The notes under the pieces: generated by a model
Databases searched by the model: none
The model's input: the letters and a program-made list of their open reading frames with translations, nothing else
Told to the model about the DNA's origin: nothing
NCBI GenBank assembly: GCA_030625995.1
Contig: DAOUPU010000024.1
Coordinates: 1 to 20,053 of the forward strand
Direction of reading: 5' to 3'
Origin: Flavobacteriaceae bacterium
GTDB taxonomy: Bacteria; Bacteroidota; Bacteroidia; Flavobacteriales; Flavobacteriaceae
Length of the DNA: 20,053 bases
Position numbers and translations under genes: made by a program
Shown: piece after piece, positions 7,690-14,560 of the stretch
Position numbering within the stretch: position 1 is the first letter of the stretch
Layout of the letters: each line of letters begins with the position of its first letter

Positions 7690-7777
7690 GCCATTGTTGG
7701 TGTTTTCACCAACAATTGATTACTCATAAAGCATAGATTAGATCGAAATGTTGTTGGTGGAAAACAGCAACAACGGC
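7690..7777. repeat. Two-hairpin block, copy 2 (88 bp)
   Basis: Same layout as the block at 7485-7573, but the pairing quality is reversed. Hairpin A is perfect here: ATTGTTGGTG (7693-7702), loop TTTT, CACCAACAAT (7707-7716). Hairpin B has a mismatch: GTTGTTGGTG (7750-7759) against CAGCAACAAC (7765-7774). Confidence 0.7.
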
Positions 7778-7790
7778 AAAAATTGATGGA

Positions 7791-7826
7791 CTGAGTTCGA
7801 TTATTAATAATAGAACTCAGGTTTTT
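7791..7826 (+). terminator. Intrinsic terminator of the sdh operon
   Basis: CTGAGTTC (7791-7798) pairs with GAACTCAG (7813-7820), with further internal pairing of ATTATT and AATAAT in the loop, followed by GTTTTT. It lies beyond both duplicated blocks and between convergent operons. Confidence 0.75.
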
Positions 7827-7843
7827 AAAAGGGTCATTGAGTT

Positions 7844-8248
7844 TTAATCCAGATCAGGTCGTTTACGATAACCCTTTTTGAGTCCAAGTTTCTTTTTAGA
7901 TTCCAGTCTTTTTTGGATGGATGACTTGCTCGGTTTCGTTTTTCTTCGTTCTTTAGGGATTTTAAGTCCACTGATTATTAGAGTGTTAAACCGATCAATT
8001 ACAATTTCCTTATTTTTATGTTGGCTCCTGCTTTCGCCACAACTTAAGATAAGAATATTGTCTTTGGTAAGTCTTGAATGTAGATTTTTAGTGAGTAATT
8101 CTTTTTCTTCATCCGTTAAGTTATCAGACTTCGAAATATCAAAGAACAATACAACTTTAGAGGATACTTTATTTACATGTTGCCCTCCCGCACCGCCACT
8201 TCTTATAGCTTTAAAGGTAAGTTCTTTATTAATATTTTCCGCATCCAT
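7844..8248 (-). CDS. arfB: Peptidyl-tRNA hydrolase ArfB-like (RF-1 domain, GGQ)
   Basis: A 134-residue short release-factor-like protein with the catalytic GGQ at residues 21-23 in AIRSGGAGGQHVNKVSSKV. The basic C-terminal tail (KRLESKKKLGLKKGYRKRP) is the part that in E. coli ArfB (YaeJ) enters the empty mRNA channel. It hydrolyses peptidyl-tRNA on ribosomes stalled without a stop codon. It lacks the codon-recognition domains of RF1/RF2, and the length fits ArfB. Its ATG directly follows the stop of the NadR-type kinase gene (no gap), so it is the last gene of the operon. Confidence 0.93.
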   Translation of the reverse strand: MDAENINKELTFKAIRSGGAGGQHVNKVSSKVVLFFDISKSDNLTDEEKELLTKNLHSRLTKDNILILSCGESRSQHKNKEIVIDRFNTLIISGLKIPKERRKTKPSKSSIQKRLESKKKLGLKKGYRKRPDLD

Positions 8249-8857
8249 TTATTCAATATTTGTCAGTGAATCAGAGAAACTGTCCAGATCTTTATGATCC
8301 ATGAGTAGTTTATCTATTGCTTGAATTGCAGTTTTCAATCGGGTTTTTTTATCGCCTTTTAGTATCAAATAAGGTCTATTATACTTTATTAAAGCTTTTT
8401 CAAAGATGTCGAACATTTCTTGTCGTTCATTGGGCTTATCCCTTAGATCATCGGCTTCCCAGTCCGTATCAATATAGGTTAAAAAATACAGATCATATTT
8501 ATTTTCCAGGGCATATTTATCCAGATCCGAATCGACAATTCCACCATAGTAACTCTCGGAATAAACTTTTGTTTCTAATAGGTCTGTATCGCAGATCAAG
8601 ATTTTGTCCGCTTTTTTTGCCAGTTTATTTTCAGATATCATTTGTCCGATTGCAATCGGAATTAGATCAGAATTTTCACAGGTTTTACGCTCATTATTCC
8701 ATTTATCCTGTAAATATTTACGTGCAAACTCAGGAGTCCAAACTGTATTGTAATGTTCAGCCAATTGAAGAGAAATTGTTGTTTTACCAGTTGATTCAGG
8801 ACCGAATAATACGACTTTTAAGATGTTTGCTTCCTGCTGTCTAAGTTTTTTTTCCAT
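8249..8857 (-). CDS. NadR-type ribosylnicotinamide kinase (P-loop ATPase)
   Basis: A 202-residue P-loop protein corresponding to the C-terminal kinase domain of NadR. The Walker A is GPESTGKTT (19-27). TPEFARKYL (41-49) and the DTDLLETKVYSESYYG stretch match the nicotinamide riboside kinase group. It should phosphorylate nicotinamide riboside to NMN. Neither the DNA-binding nor the adenylyltransferase domain of full NadR is present. Its start lies 40 bases inside the pnuC gene; the next usable start would remove the P-loop, so the overlapping start is probably right. Together with PnuC it forms an uptake-and-trap pair for NAD salvage. Confidence 0.9.
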   Translation of the reverse strand: MEKKLRQQEANILKVVLFGPESTGKTTISLQLAEHYNTVWTPEFARKYLQDKWNNERKTCENSDLIPIAIGQMISENKLAKKADKILICDTDLLETKVYSESYYGGIVDSDLDKYALENKYDLYFLTYIDTDWEADDLRDKPNERQEMFDIFEKALIKYNRPYLILKGDKKTRLKTAIQAIDKLLMDHKDLDSFSDSLTNIE

Positions 8858-9528
8858 GCTAAATAACCGTAAATCGCTAAAATTAAAAATATACTGTATT
8901 GAATTCCCGTAAATCCGTATCCTTTAACAAAATATAATGGAATAGAGACAATATTTCCGGCAATCCAAAGGGTCCAATTTTCTATTTTCTTATTTGCCAT
9001 TAACCACATTGCAGCAAAAAAGACCCCGGTTGTAAAGGTATCTAAATAAGGTGTTCCCTCTCTAAAATCTGATAAATTTCCTGAGGTGAGTTTTGAAATG
9101 GCAAAATTTATACTTTCATTAAATCCTAAATTATTAGGCATCACATTGTAATATCGATAGACAACGATCACAAAAACAGATGTAAAGATAAATATACCAA
9201 AAGTCTTTATTTTGTCCATTTTGCCAGTTCTTGAAATGAGAATATGATGTTGCTTATCATCAATTATTTTACTCCACATATACCAACCGTACAAACTCAT
9301 GATCGTATAATAGATGTTGATAATAAGATCGCCGTAAAGATTCCATTGTGAAAGTAAATACACATACATACCGGTACTAATAATCCCCGTTGGAAAGACT
9401 AAAATATTCTCTTTTTTTGCATAAAAAACACTTAATACGCCAAAAAGTGCTGCAGTAAATTCAAGTAGAATGTTTAAAATAGAGGCAGTTCTGTATGGTT
9501 CAAAAAAGAAATCAATTAATTGACTCAT
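8818..9528 (-). CDS. pnuC: Nicotinamide riboside transporter PnuC
   Basis: A 236-residue inner-membrane protein with about seven hydrophobic segments. Typical PnuC features are the opening LLEFTAALFGVLSVFYAKKE, the YTIMSLYGWYMW stretch, and the C-terminal WIAGNIVSIPLYFVKGYGF motif with its substrate-binding tryptophan and asparagine. PnuC proteins move nicotinamide riboside by facilitated diffusion, and phosphorylation by a kinase traps it inside. The kinase gene follows with a 40-base overlap, which supports this substrate over thiamine. The start overlaps the end of the GGGP synthase gene by 4 bases. Confidence 0.94.
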   Translation of the reverse strand: MSQLIDFFFEPYRTASILNILLEFTAALFGVLSVFYAKKENILVFPTGIISTGMYVYLLSQWNLYGDLIINIYYTIMSLYGWYMWSKIIDDKQHHILISRTGKMDKIKTFGIFIFTSVFVIVVYRYYNVMPNNLGFNESINFAISKLTSGNLSDFREGTPYLDTFTTGVFFAAMWLMANKKIENWTLWIAGNIVSIPLYFVKGYGFTGIQYSIFLILAIYGYLAWKKNLDSRKQTS

Positions 9529-10250
9529 ACAATGGTATTAAAGATTTCGCTGTTGTTTTCGAAGGCAGTTCCTATTACAACGAGATCTGCACCATTATCA
9601 AAAGCACTCTCCAGTTGTTGTTTTGTTCTTATTCCACCACCAACTATAATTGGAATATCTATATTATTAGATACAGATCTTATGATTTTTGGGTTCACAG
9701 GTTTCGTAGCACCACTTCCGGCTTCCAAATATATTATTTGTTTGCCAAGGTATTCGGCAGCAATTGAAGTATTAAGTATTTCTTCGGGATTCGACTGAGA
9801 TATAGGTGTTGTTTTACTTACCTTTTGAACAGAAGTTTCTATTCCACCTTCTATTAATAGGTATCCTGTTGGAATAATTTCTAGGGAGGTTCCTTTTAAA
9901 AAATCCACAGATTTAATTTGCTGTTCTATCAAAAATTCCGGATTTCTACCGGATAGAAGCGACAAAAATAAAACTGCGTCCGCTTCTTCTGTAAGTTGAG
10001 AATGATCTCCCGGAAATAAAATAACAGGGATTGAACTTAGTTTTTTGATTTGTCTAACAAAGGGTTCGGTAAGCCCATTCGCAACCGTACTTCCTCCAAC
10101 AAAAATAAAGTTAACCTTGGTTTTATTTATAGCAATTATATTGGATAAAAGCTCATCGATTGAAATTTTATCAGGATCCAACAAAACAGCTATTAATTTC
10201 TCGCCTTTTTGTTTACTGTTTTTTATGTACTCAATTATATGTTTTTTCAA
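9525..10250 (-). CDS. Geranylgeranylglyceryl phosphate synthase (GGGPS/PcrB family)
   Basis: A 241-residue TIM-barrel prenyltransferase joining a polyprenyl diphosphate to glycerol-1-phosphate. Visible family motifs are LIAVLLDPDK (20-29), FIFVGGSTVANG (50-61), VILFPGDHSQL, YLEAGSGATKPV (the polyprenyl site and phosphate-binding region) and IIVGGGIRTKQQLE. Bacterial enzymes of this family are known in Bacteroidota and make archaeal-type ether-lipid precursors; what they are used for in these bacteria is unclear. It overlaps pnuC by 4 bases and follows the phosphopantetheinyl transferase gene by 27 bases. Chain length of the product cannot be told from sequence alone. Confidence 0.93.
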   Translation of the reverse strand: MKKHIIEYIKNSKQKGEKLIAVLLDPDKISIDELLSNIIAINKTKVNFIFVGGSTVANGLTEPFVRQIKKLSSIPVILFPGDHSQLTEEADAVLFLSLLSGRNPEFLIEQQIKSVDFLKGTSLEIIPTGYLLIEGGIETSVQKVSKTTPISQSNPEEILNTSIAAEYLGKQIIYLEAGSGATKPVNPKIIRSVSNNIDIPIIVGGGIRTKQQLESAFDNGADLVVIGTAFENNSEIFNTIV

Positions 10251-10277
10251 ACTTGTGTTATTAGTAAAATTCGTATC

Positions 10278-10898
10278 CTAATTCATAGCATAAACAAGGG
10301 TGAAATCTTCTATTTGTTGAAAATAGATGTCATACTTTTCATAGTAATTATCTTTTTTAATCCACCCTTCTGTTTTTTTGTCCTTCAAACTAAATGGTTC
10401 AATCGGTAAATGCTGTTTGAATAATAAACCGCTATCGGGATGAATTTTGAACAAACTTTCTTTTGCCCCCCATATTACAGTTAGTTGTTGCACCAAGTTT
10501 CCCTCAGTTAAAAAATCATTTTCCGATCCTATAAATTTTGATGCAATACGTTTTATTTTTTCTCTGTTTTTTTCAATATCAATTCCTACAGCAGTGCTAC
10601 TTATTATAATTGCAGAAAAATTATGGGAATGCGTTATTGAAATTTCTAGCCCGTTCTTTAAATGTGGCTTTCCGTCCTGTGTATAAAACACATCGGAATC
10701 AGAGTAATTTGCCACTTTCAAAAGATACCTGACACTTAGGAAACCTCGTTGATGCAACACAGATTTCATTTTCTTAACTCTCATTAAACTATTTTCATTT
10801 AGAATGATATTATTAAATAATTCATCAAAGGATTCTTCAATTTTCCAAATAAAAATTTTAGTTTCAGAATTAGGTTTGATAGTTTTAAACAAGGGCAT
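10278..10898 (-). CDS. 4'-phosphopantetheinyl transferase superfamily protein
   Basis: A 206-residue protein of the Sfp-like group, which moves phosphopantetheine from CoA to a serine of acyl or peptidyl carrier proteins. The key motifs are SITHSHNF (87-94), GIDIEKNREKI (105-115, with magnesium ligands D107 and E109) and WGAKESLFK (143-151). The length matches Bacteroidota members. It is the first gene of the minus-strand operon. Whether it serves fatty acid synthesis ACP or a secondary pathway is not visible; no carrier protein gene is in the window. Confidence 0.93.
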   Translation of the reverse strand: MPLFKTIKPNSETKIFIWKIEESFDELFNNIILNENSLMRVKKMKSVLHQRGFLSVRYLLKVANYSDSDVFYTQDGKPHLKNGLEISITHSHNFSAIIISSTAVGIDIEKNREKIKRIASKFIGSENDFLTEGNLVQQLTVIWGAKESLFKIHPDSGLLFKQHLPIEPFSLKDKKTEGWIKKDNYYEKYDIYFQQIEDFTLVYAMN

Positions 10899-10907
10899 CT
10901 ATAATCT

Positions 10908-10937
10908 CAAAGGTATTTTGTAATTTTGCACCTCAAA
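10908..10937 (-). promoter_or_regulatory. Promoter of the phosphopantetheinyl transferase operon
   Basis: On the minus strand, -33 TTTG (10937-10934) and -7 TACCTTTG (10915-10908), with an 18-bp spacer. The predicted start of transcription is only a few bases before the ATG at 10898, so the leader would be very short. It overlaps the region serving ahcY on the other strand. Confidence 0.5.
10921..10928 (+). promoter_or_regulatory. -7 element (TAATTTTG) before ahcY
   Basis: TAATTTTG matches TAnnTTTG and lies 20 bases before the ahcY start. I see no good TTTG box at the right distance upstream, so this is a half-supported promoter. Confidence 0.45.
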
Positions 10938-10948
10938 AATATACAATT

Positions 10949-12265
10949 ATGGGCACAGATACATCAACATACGTAAAATATAAAGTAAAAGACATCAATC
11001 TTGCTGATTGGGGGAGAAAGGAAATTGAATTAGCGGAAGCAGAAATGCCCGGACTGATGAGTTTAAGAGAAGAATATAAAGAGGATCAACCTTTAAAAGG
11101 AGCGCGTATAGCAGGATGTTTGCATATGACCATACAAACGGCTGTTTTGATTGAGACCTTAGTAGCCCTTGGAGCTGAGGTTACATGGAGTTCATGTAAT
11201 ATATTTTCAACACAGGATCAGGCAGCGGCAGCTATTGCAGCAGCAGGAGTTTCTGTTTATGCCTGGAAAGGATTGAGTGAAGAAGAATTTGATTGGTGTA
11301 TAGAACAAACATTGTTCTTTGGAGAGGATAAAAAACCGTTGAACTTGATCTTGGATGATGGTGGAGATCTAACAAACATGGTATTAGATAGATACCCTGA
11401 TTTAGTAAAGGACATTAAAGGATTGTCAGAAGAAACAACAACAGGGGTTCATCGTTTATACGAAAGAATGGATAATGGAACATTGCCAGTACCGGCAATA
11501 AACGTAAACGATTCTGTCACTAAATCTAAATTTGACAATAAATATGGATGTAGAGAATCTGCAGTAGACGCTATACGTAGAGCAACAGATATTATGTTGG
11601 GAGGGAAAAGAGTTGTGGTTTGTGGTTATGGAGATGTTGGTAAAGGGACTGCCGCATCGTTTAAAGGAACCGGTGCAATTGTTACAATTACGGAAATTGA
11701 CCCAATTTGTGCTTTACAAGCAGCGATGGATGGTTTTGAAGTCAAGAAATTAAATACAGTTGTTGGAAAAGCAGATATCATAATTACAACCACAGGTAAT
11801 AAAGACATTGTACAGGGCCATCACTTCGAAGCTATGAAAGACAAAGCCATCGTTTGTAATATTGGCCATTTTGACAATGAAATTGATGTTGCCTGGTTGA
11901 TCGATAATCACGGAGATTCGAAAGTTGAGATCAAGCCACAAGTGGATAAATATACTATCGATGGAAAAGATATACTTTTGTTGGCAGAAGGGAGATTGGT
12001 AAACTTAGGATGTGCTACAGGCCACCCAAGTTTTGTGATGAGTAATTCCTTTACAAATCAAACTTTGGCGCAACTCGAACTTTGGTTGAATCCTGAAAAG
12101 TATGAGAATAAAGTGTATATGTTACCGAAACATTTAGATGAAAAGGTAGCGAGATTACATCTCGAAAAAATTGGTGTCGAATTGGAAACACTAAGACCGG
12201 ATCAGGCAGAATATATTAGTGTAAAAGTGGAAGGGCCCTATAAGCCTGAATATTATAGATATTAA
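10949..12265 (+). CDS. ahcY: Adenosylhomocysteinase
   Basis: A 438-residue NAD-dependent enzyme that splits S-adenosylhomocysteine into adenosine and homocysteine, removing the product that inhibits methyltransferases. Seen: GCLHMTIQTAVLIETL (57-72), TWSSCNIFSTQDQAAAAIA (79-97), NDSVTKSKFDNKYGCRES (187-204, with the lysine and aspartate of the active site) and the NAD-binding GYGDVGKG (226-233). The C-terminus KPEYYRY is the usual ending, with the conserved lysine and tyrosine that reach into the partner subunit's NAD site. Complete and normal length. The universal stress protein gene follows after 18 bases. Confidence 0.97.
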   Translation: MGTDTSTYVKYKVKDINLADWGRKEIELAEAEMPGLMSLREEYKEDQPLKGARIAGCLHMTIQTAVLIETLVALGAEVTWSSCNIFSTQDQAAAAIAAAGVSVYAWKGLSEEEFDWCIEQTLFFGEDKKPLNLILDDGGDLTNMVLDRYPDLVKDIKGLSEETTTGVHRLYERMDNGTLPVPAINVNDSVTKSKFDNKYGCRESAVDAIRRATDIMLGGKRVVVCGYGDVGKGTAASFKGTGAIVTITEIDPICALQAAMDGFEVKKLNTVVGKADIIITTTGNKDIVQGHHFEAMKDKAIVCNIGHFDNEIDVAWLIDNHGDSKVEIKPQVDKYTIDGKDILLLAEGRLVNLGCATGHPSFVMSNSFTNQTLAQLELWLNPEKYENKVYMLPKHLDEKVARLHLEKIGVELETLRPDQAEYISVKVEGPYKPEYYRY

Positions 12266-12283
12266 TATTTGTAAGTTTATATA

Positions 12284-13081
12284 ATGAAAAATATTTTAGT
12301 TCCGATAGGCAGTCATAGCAATGCATTGAATACTTTGAAATATGCAATAGATTTTGCAGCAAGTGTTGGTGCAAGAATTTATTTTATTCATATTTTCAGT
12401 AGTTCAAAGATCGCGGGAAATGTAATAAATATAGATTCTATATTGATTCGGGACAGCAAGAAATTGTTAAAGGAATATATGGCTGAGATTGACAGTAAAA
12501 ATGTTGAAATTATTCCTAAATCATTAAAAGGGCATTCGGTTATTGACAGTATCAAGAAACTGAATAAAGCCCTGGAAATTGATTTAATAATAACTTCCAC
12601 AAAGGCTGTAACTACAGATAAAAGAGTATTTTTAGGAAATGTTACCGGTTCGATGGTTAAAGATATTAAGAAACCAATTTTGATCGTCCCATCTGAGGCT
12701 AAGTTTAAGCCCATTTCAAAAATTTTAATGACGATTAAATCCGGGAAAATAAAATCAAAATCAACAATTAAACCACTGATCAAAATTCAGAAGAGTTTTA
12801 ATTCTGTGATCAATTTATTGCAGGTTAAAACACCGTTGTTGAAGGAGAAGGATCTGGTAATAAATAAATATTTACTCAAACATATATCGGAGTTGATCCT
12901 TACGGAAAATGCAACGGTCTTTCAAGGAGTATTGGAATTTTTACATGATGAGAACCCTGATCTTATATGTGTGATCCGTAGAAAACGAGGATTTTTTAAG
13001 AAACTGTGGGAAGAGAACAGGGTAATGCGAGTGAATTTTGACAGTAAAGTACCTCTTTTGGTTTTAAAGGGGGAAAAATAA
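12284..13081 (+). CDS. Universal stress protein (UspA family)
   Basis: A 265-residue protein with one clear Usp domain in residues 1-138: the opening MKNILVPIGSHSNALNTLKY and the ATP-binding segment LGNVTGSMVKDIKKPILIVP (117-136, with G118 and GS at 122-123). The second half (139-265) has the length of another Usp domain but has lost the nucleotide motif, a form common in Bacteroidota. It lies 18 bases after ahcY and may be co-transcribed with it. Its precise role cannot be read from sequence. Confidence 0.88.
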   Translation: MKNILVPIGSHSNALNTLKYAIDFAASVGARIYFIHIFSSSKIAGNVINIDSILIRDSKKLLKEYMAEIDSKNVEIIPKSLKGHSVIDSIKKLNKALEIDLIITSTKAVTTDKRVFLGNVTGSMVKDIKKPILIVPSEAKFKPISKILMTIKSGKIKSKSTIKPLIKIQKSFNSVINLLQVKTPLLKEKDLVINKYLLKHISELILTENATVFQGVLEFLHDENPDLICVIRRKRGFFKKLWEENRVMRVNFDSKVPLLVLKGEK

Positions 13082-13100
13082 ATTTTTTGGGGGCTATAGT

Positions 13101-13128
13101 CCCGACAGAATAAATTCATTCTGGCAGG
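13101..13128. repeat. Imperfect palindrome inside the tRNA relic
   Basis: CCCGACAGAAT (13101-13111), loop AAATTC, ATTCTGGCAGG (13118-13128): 11-base arms with two mismatches. It interrupts the relic at the D-stem. Confidence 0.7.
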
Positions 13129-13139
13129 TCAGTTGGCTA

Positions 13140-13171
13140 CCCGCCCGAACGTGCCGTTTGGTACTGGCGGG
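13140..13171. repeat. 32-nt palindromic repeat, copy 1 (inside the tRNA relic)
   Basis: Outer arms CCCGCC and GGCGGG, inner pairing GTGCC-GTTT-GGTAC. It matches the copy at 16048-16079 at 29 of 32 positions. Confidence 0.85.
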
Positions 13172-13514
13172 GAGTGCTTGATTGGCAGTCTAAAACGAAA
13201 ATAGTTAATACACTGCATAGAAAAATGAGCTGTATCTTACTTTTCATTTCTTCACCTTTCTGTTATAAAGAAAGTATAACAAATATAAAATTTTATACTT
13301 TGAATACAGTAAGGGTTTTTAATATTAGTATTTCTCAAGCTTACTAATTGGATATTTTCTATTCTTTTAATTAGTTCTTTAAGTTCTTATTATAATCATA
13401 TATAAACCGATTGTTTACATGAATATAACAGTGTATTATATTGTATTTATATTGTTATATTAGTGTATTTAATATATATTATATGAATATATTCTTATAT
13501 TGTATTGTATTTAA

Positions 13515-13622
13515 TCGCAGGGCGATAGCCAAAAAGGCAAAACTCGTGATGCCTACATCAAAGCACTTCAAAAAGGAGATTTAGGTGATTTTCAAGATTT
13601 AATTGATTTTGCTCAATCATAA
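13515..13622 (+). pseudogene. C-terminal fragment of a Fic-family / mobile mystery protein B-like gene
   Basis: An open frame without a start reads GDSQKGKTRDAYIKALQKGD then LGDFQDLIDFAQS and a TAA stop. The R-x-A-Y-I-x-A-L ... GD ... L-I-x-F-A-x-S ending resembles the C-terminus of mobile mystery protein B and related Fic proteins, which often travel on mobile elements. The catalytic HPFxxGNGR region is absent; upstream is a stop codon at 13512 and AT-rich sequence. It is probably a leftover from deletion of a larger insert next to the tRNA. Family assignment rests on about 30 residues. Confidence 0.5.
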
Positions 13623-13694
13623 TTACCACTCAATAAAATTTATAAATAGCTAATAGTATTCTGACTAATTTGTGGTGGGTATTAATGGTGGGTT

Positions 13695-13728
13695 TTTGCC
13701 CTAAAATGTATTCAATTACATATATTTG
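13695..13728 (+). promoter_or_regulatory. Promoter of tRNA-Ala
   Basis: TTTG (13695-13698) and TATATTTG (13721-13728) with a 22-bp spacer, slightly longer than usual, about 60 bases before the tRNA. Confidence 0.55.
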
Positions 13729-13789
13729 CACTTCTATTTTTTTCTATAAGAAATAGAAAAATGCAGCAATACCTGTGTTTGCAGTGAAT

Positions 13790-13863
13790 GGGGTTATAGC
13801 TCAGTTGGCTAGAGTGCTTGACTGGCAGTCAAGAGGTCCGGGGTTCGAATCCCCGTAGCTCCA
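13790..13863 (+). tRNA. tRNA-Ala (anticodon GGC)
   Basis: A 74-nt cloverleaf. Acceptor GGGGTTA pairs with TAGCTCC and includes the G3:U70 wobble pair, the identity mark of alanine tRNA. D-arm GCTC...GAGT; anticodon stem CTTGA/TCAAG with loop CTGGCAG, giving anticodon GGC; T-arm CGGGG-TTCGAAT-CCCCG. The discriminator base is A and the 3' CCA is not encoded. It stands alone, with its own promoter and terminator. Confidence 0.97.
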
Positions 13864-13882
13864 CAGATAAATCATTAATGTT

Positions 13883-13915
13883 AAAAAAGCGAGCCAAGAA
13901 AAAGCTCGCTTTTTT
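13883..13915 (+). terminator. Intrinsic terminator after tRNA-Ala
   Basis: AAAAAAGCGAGC (13883-13894) and GCTCGCTTTTTT (13904-13915) form a GC-centred stem closed by A/T runs, 20 bases after the tRNA. The A-run makes it usable from both strands. Confidence 0.85.
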
Positions 13916-13918
13916 GTA

Positions 13919-14218
13919 TCTGTGAGTGGAAGAATATTCAAAGAGAAGCTTTGAATATTCTGAACGAATGGATATAAAATTTGGTTTACTTGGTGAGCGG
14001 ATAAAGATACAATAATGATTTTCAAAATGGGAGATATTGGGGATCATGGAATAATCCCCTTTTTACTTTTTCAAATCTATGAGTGGAAAAATATACAAAG
14101 CACAGCTTTGAACTATTTTGAAATGAATGGATACAAGAGTTGCCTTTCTTGGTGAGCGGATGAAGTTACAGTGATGATTTTGAAAATGGAACCCATTGGG
14201 GATCATGAAATAATCCCC
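13919..14218. repeat. Two diverged tandem repeats of about 141 bp, each with two hairpins
   Basis: Unit 1 (13919-14059) and unit 2 (14077-14218), offset about 158. Shared text includes GAGTGGAA near the start, TTGGTGAGCGGAT in the middle, ATGATTTT...AAAATGG, and GGGGATCATG...AATAATCCCC at the end. Hairpin 1 in unit 1 is perfect: AGAATATTCAAAG (13931-13943) and CTTTGAATATTCT (13949-13961). In unit 2 the corresponding site still pairs around CAAAGC-ACA-GCTTTG though the bases changed. Hairpin 2 pairs GGGGAT with ATCCCC in both units (14039-14059 and 14198-14218). Confidence 0.85.
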
Positions 14219-14560
14219 GCTGTGGAGCAATTGTATCGTGTTCCCTGCTAGATTGCATCGCGTTCCTCAAATAACACCACAACTGGGTATTGGAGAGGAA
14301 GGAATGATTAATTATTGTGAGAGAATTGTAGATACTACACCACACGATGCAACATGTGGTAGGGAGGTGTAAGTACAACCTGCTACAGTTACAAATAATT
14401 GATACGGGGTTTTGAATTTTAGATTGGCATTATGGTTGACAATACGATTTTTTTACCTCTATTTTATATTTGCACATAATTTGCACAATATATGTATTTA
14501 TGTAGTATTATAGCTGTAATTTGAGATTGTATTCTGAATCGATTAATTGCAAGTAAACGA

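Larger units (their letters stand above)
7370..7780 (+). repeat. Tandem duplication (about 205 bp) of the sdhB tail and downstream hairpin block
   Basis: Copy 1 is about 7370-7574 and copy 2 about 7575-7780, directly adjacent; the offset is 205, then 204 after a one-base indel near 7499. I count five substitutions and one indel (about 97% identity): T7425/G7630, an extra A near 7499, G7506/C7710, T7528/C7732, and two in the last hairpin. Each copy holds the last 30 sdhB codons with the stop, then an 88-89 bp block with two hairpins. Confidence 0.95.
13090..13190 (+). pseudogene. tRNA-Ala relic split by two palindromic insertions
   Basis: Three pieces, in order, match the intact tRNA-Ala at 13790: GGGGCTATAG (13090-13099, one mismatch), TCAGTTGGCTA (13129-13139, exact) and GAGTGCTTGATTGGCAGTC (13172-13190, one mismatch). 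The 29 bases between pieces 1 and 2 form an imperfect hairpin. The 32 bases between pieces 2 and 3 are an almost perfect palindromic repeat whose removal would rejoin GGCTA and GAGTG exactly as in the intact tRNA. The T-arm and 3' acceptor half are missing. Not a working tRNA. Confidence 0.7.
13082..13789. other. Gene-free stretch with relics, 708 bp
   Basis: It contains a broken tRNA-Ala relic (13090-13190), the tail of a Fic/mobile-mystery-like gene (13515-13622) and the tRNA-Ala promoter (13695-13728). Between 13370 and 13515 it is extremely AT-rich with irregular repeats of TGTATT and ATATT. No full-length coding region is supported. Confidence 0.7.
13864..14560. other. Gene-free stretch between tRNA-Ala and fic, 697 bp
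   Basis: It holds the tRNA terminator, two diverged tandem repeats (13919-14059 and 14077-14218), a short 22-base-period repeat near 14231-14266, a small hairpin ACCACA...TGTGGT at 14339-14360, and an isolated TATATTTG at 14465-14472 facing rightwards with no gene after it. All frames are interrupted; no protein gene is supported. Confidence 0.7.

Noticed and set aside
7370..7780. Assembly artefact as the cause of the sdhB tail repeat
   Set aside because: The copies differ at five bases plus one indel, which a simple assembly duplication would not produce; still worth confirming with long reads.
13801..14047. Minus-strand frames of about 70 codons over the tRNA
   Set aside because: They are read from the antisense of tRNA-Ala and the repeat unit; the ELRGFEPRTS-type peptide is a well-known false protein from antisense tRNA.
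13919..14218. CRISPR array
   Set aside because: Only two units, each about 141 bp and diverged, with no short identical repeats, unique spacers or cas genes.
14465..14472. Rightward promoter before fic
   Set aside because: TATATTTG is a good -7 word, but the nearest TTG is 26 bases upstream and no rightward gene or RNA follows; it may be a chance match.
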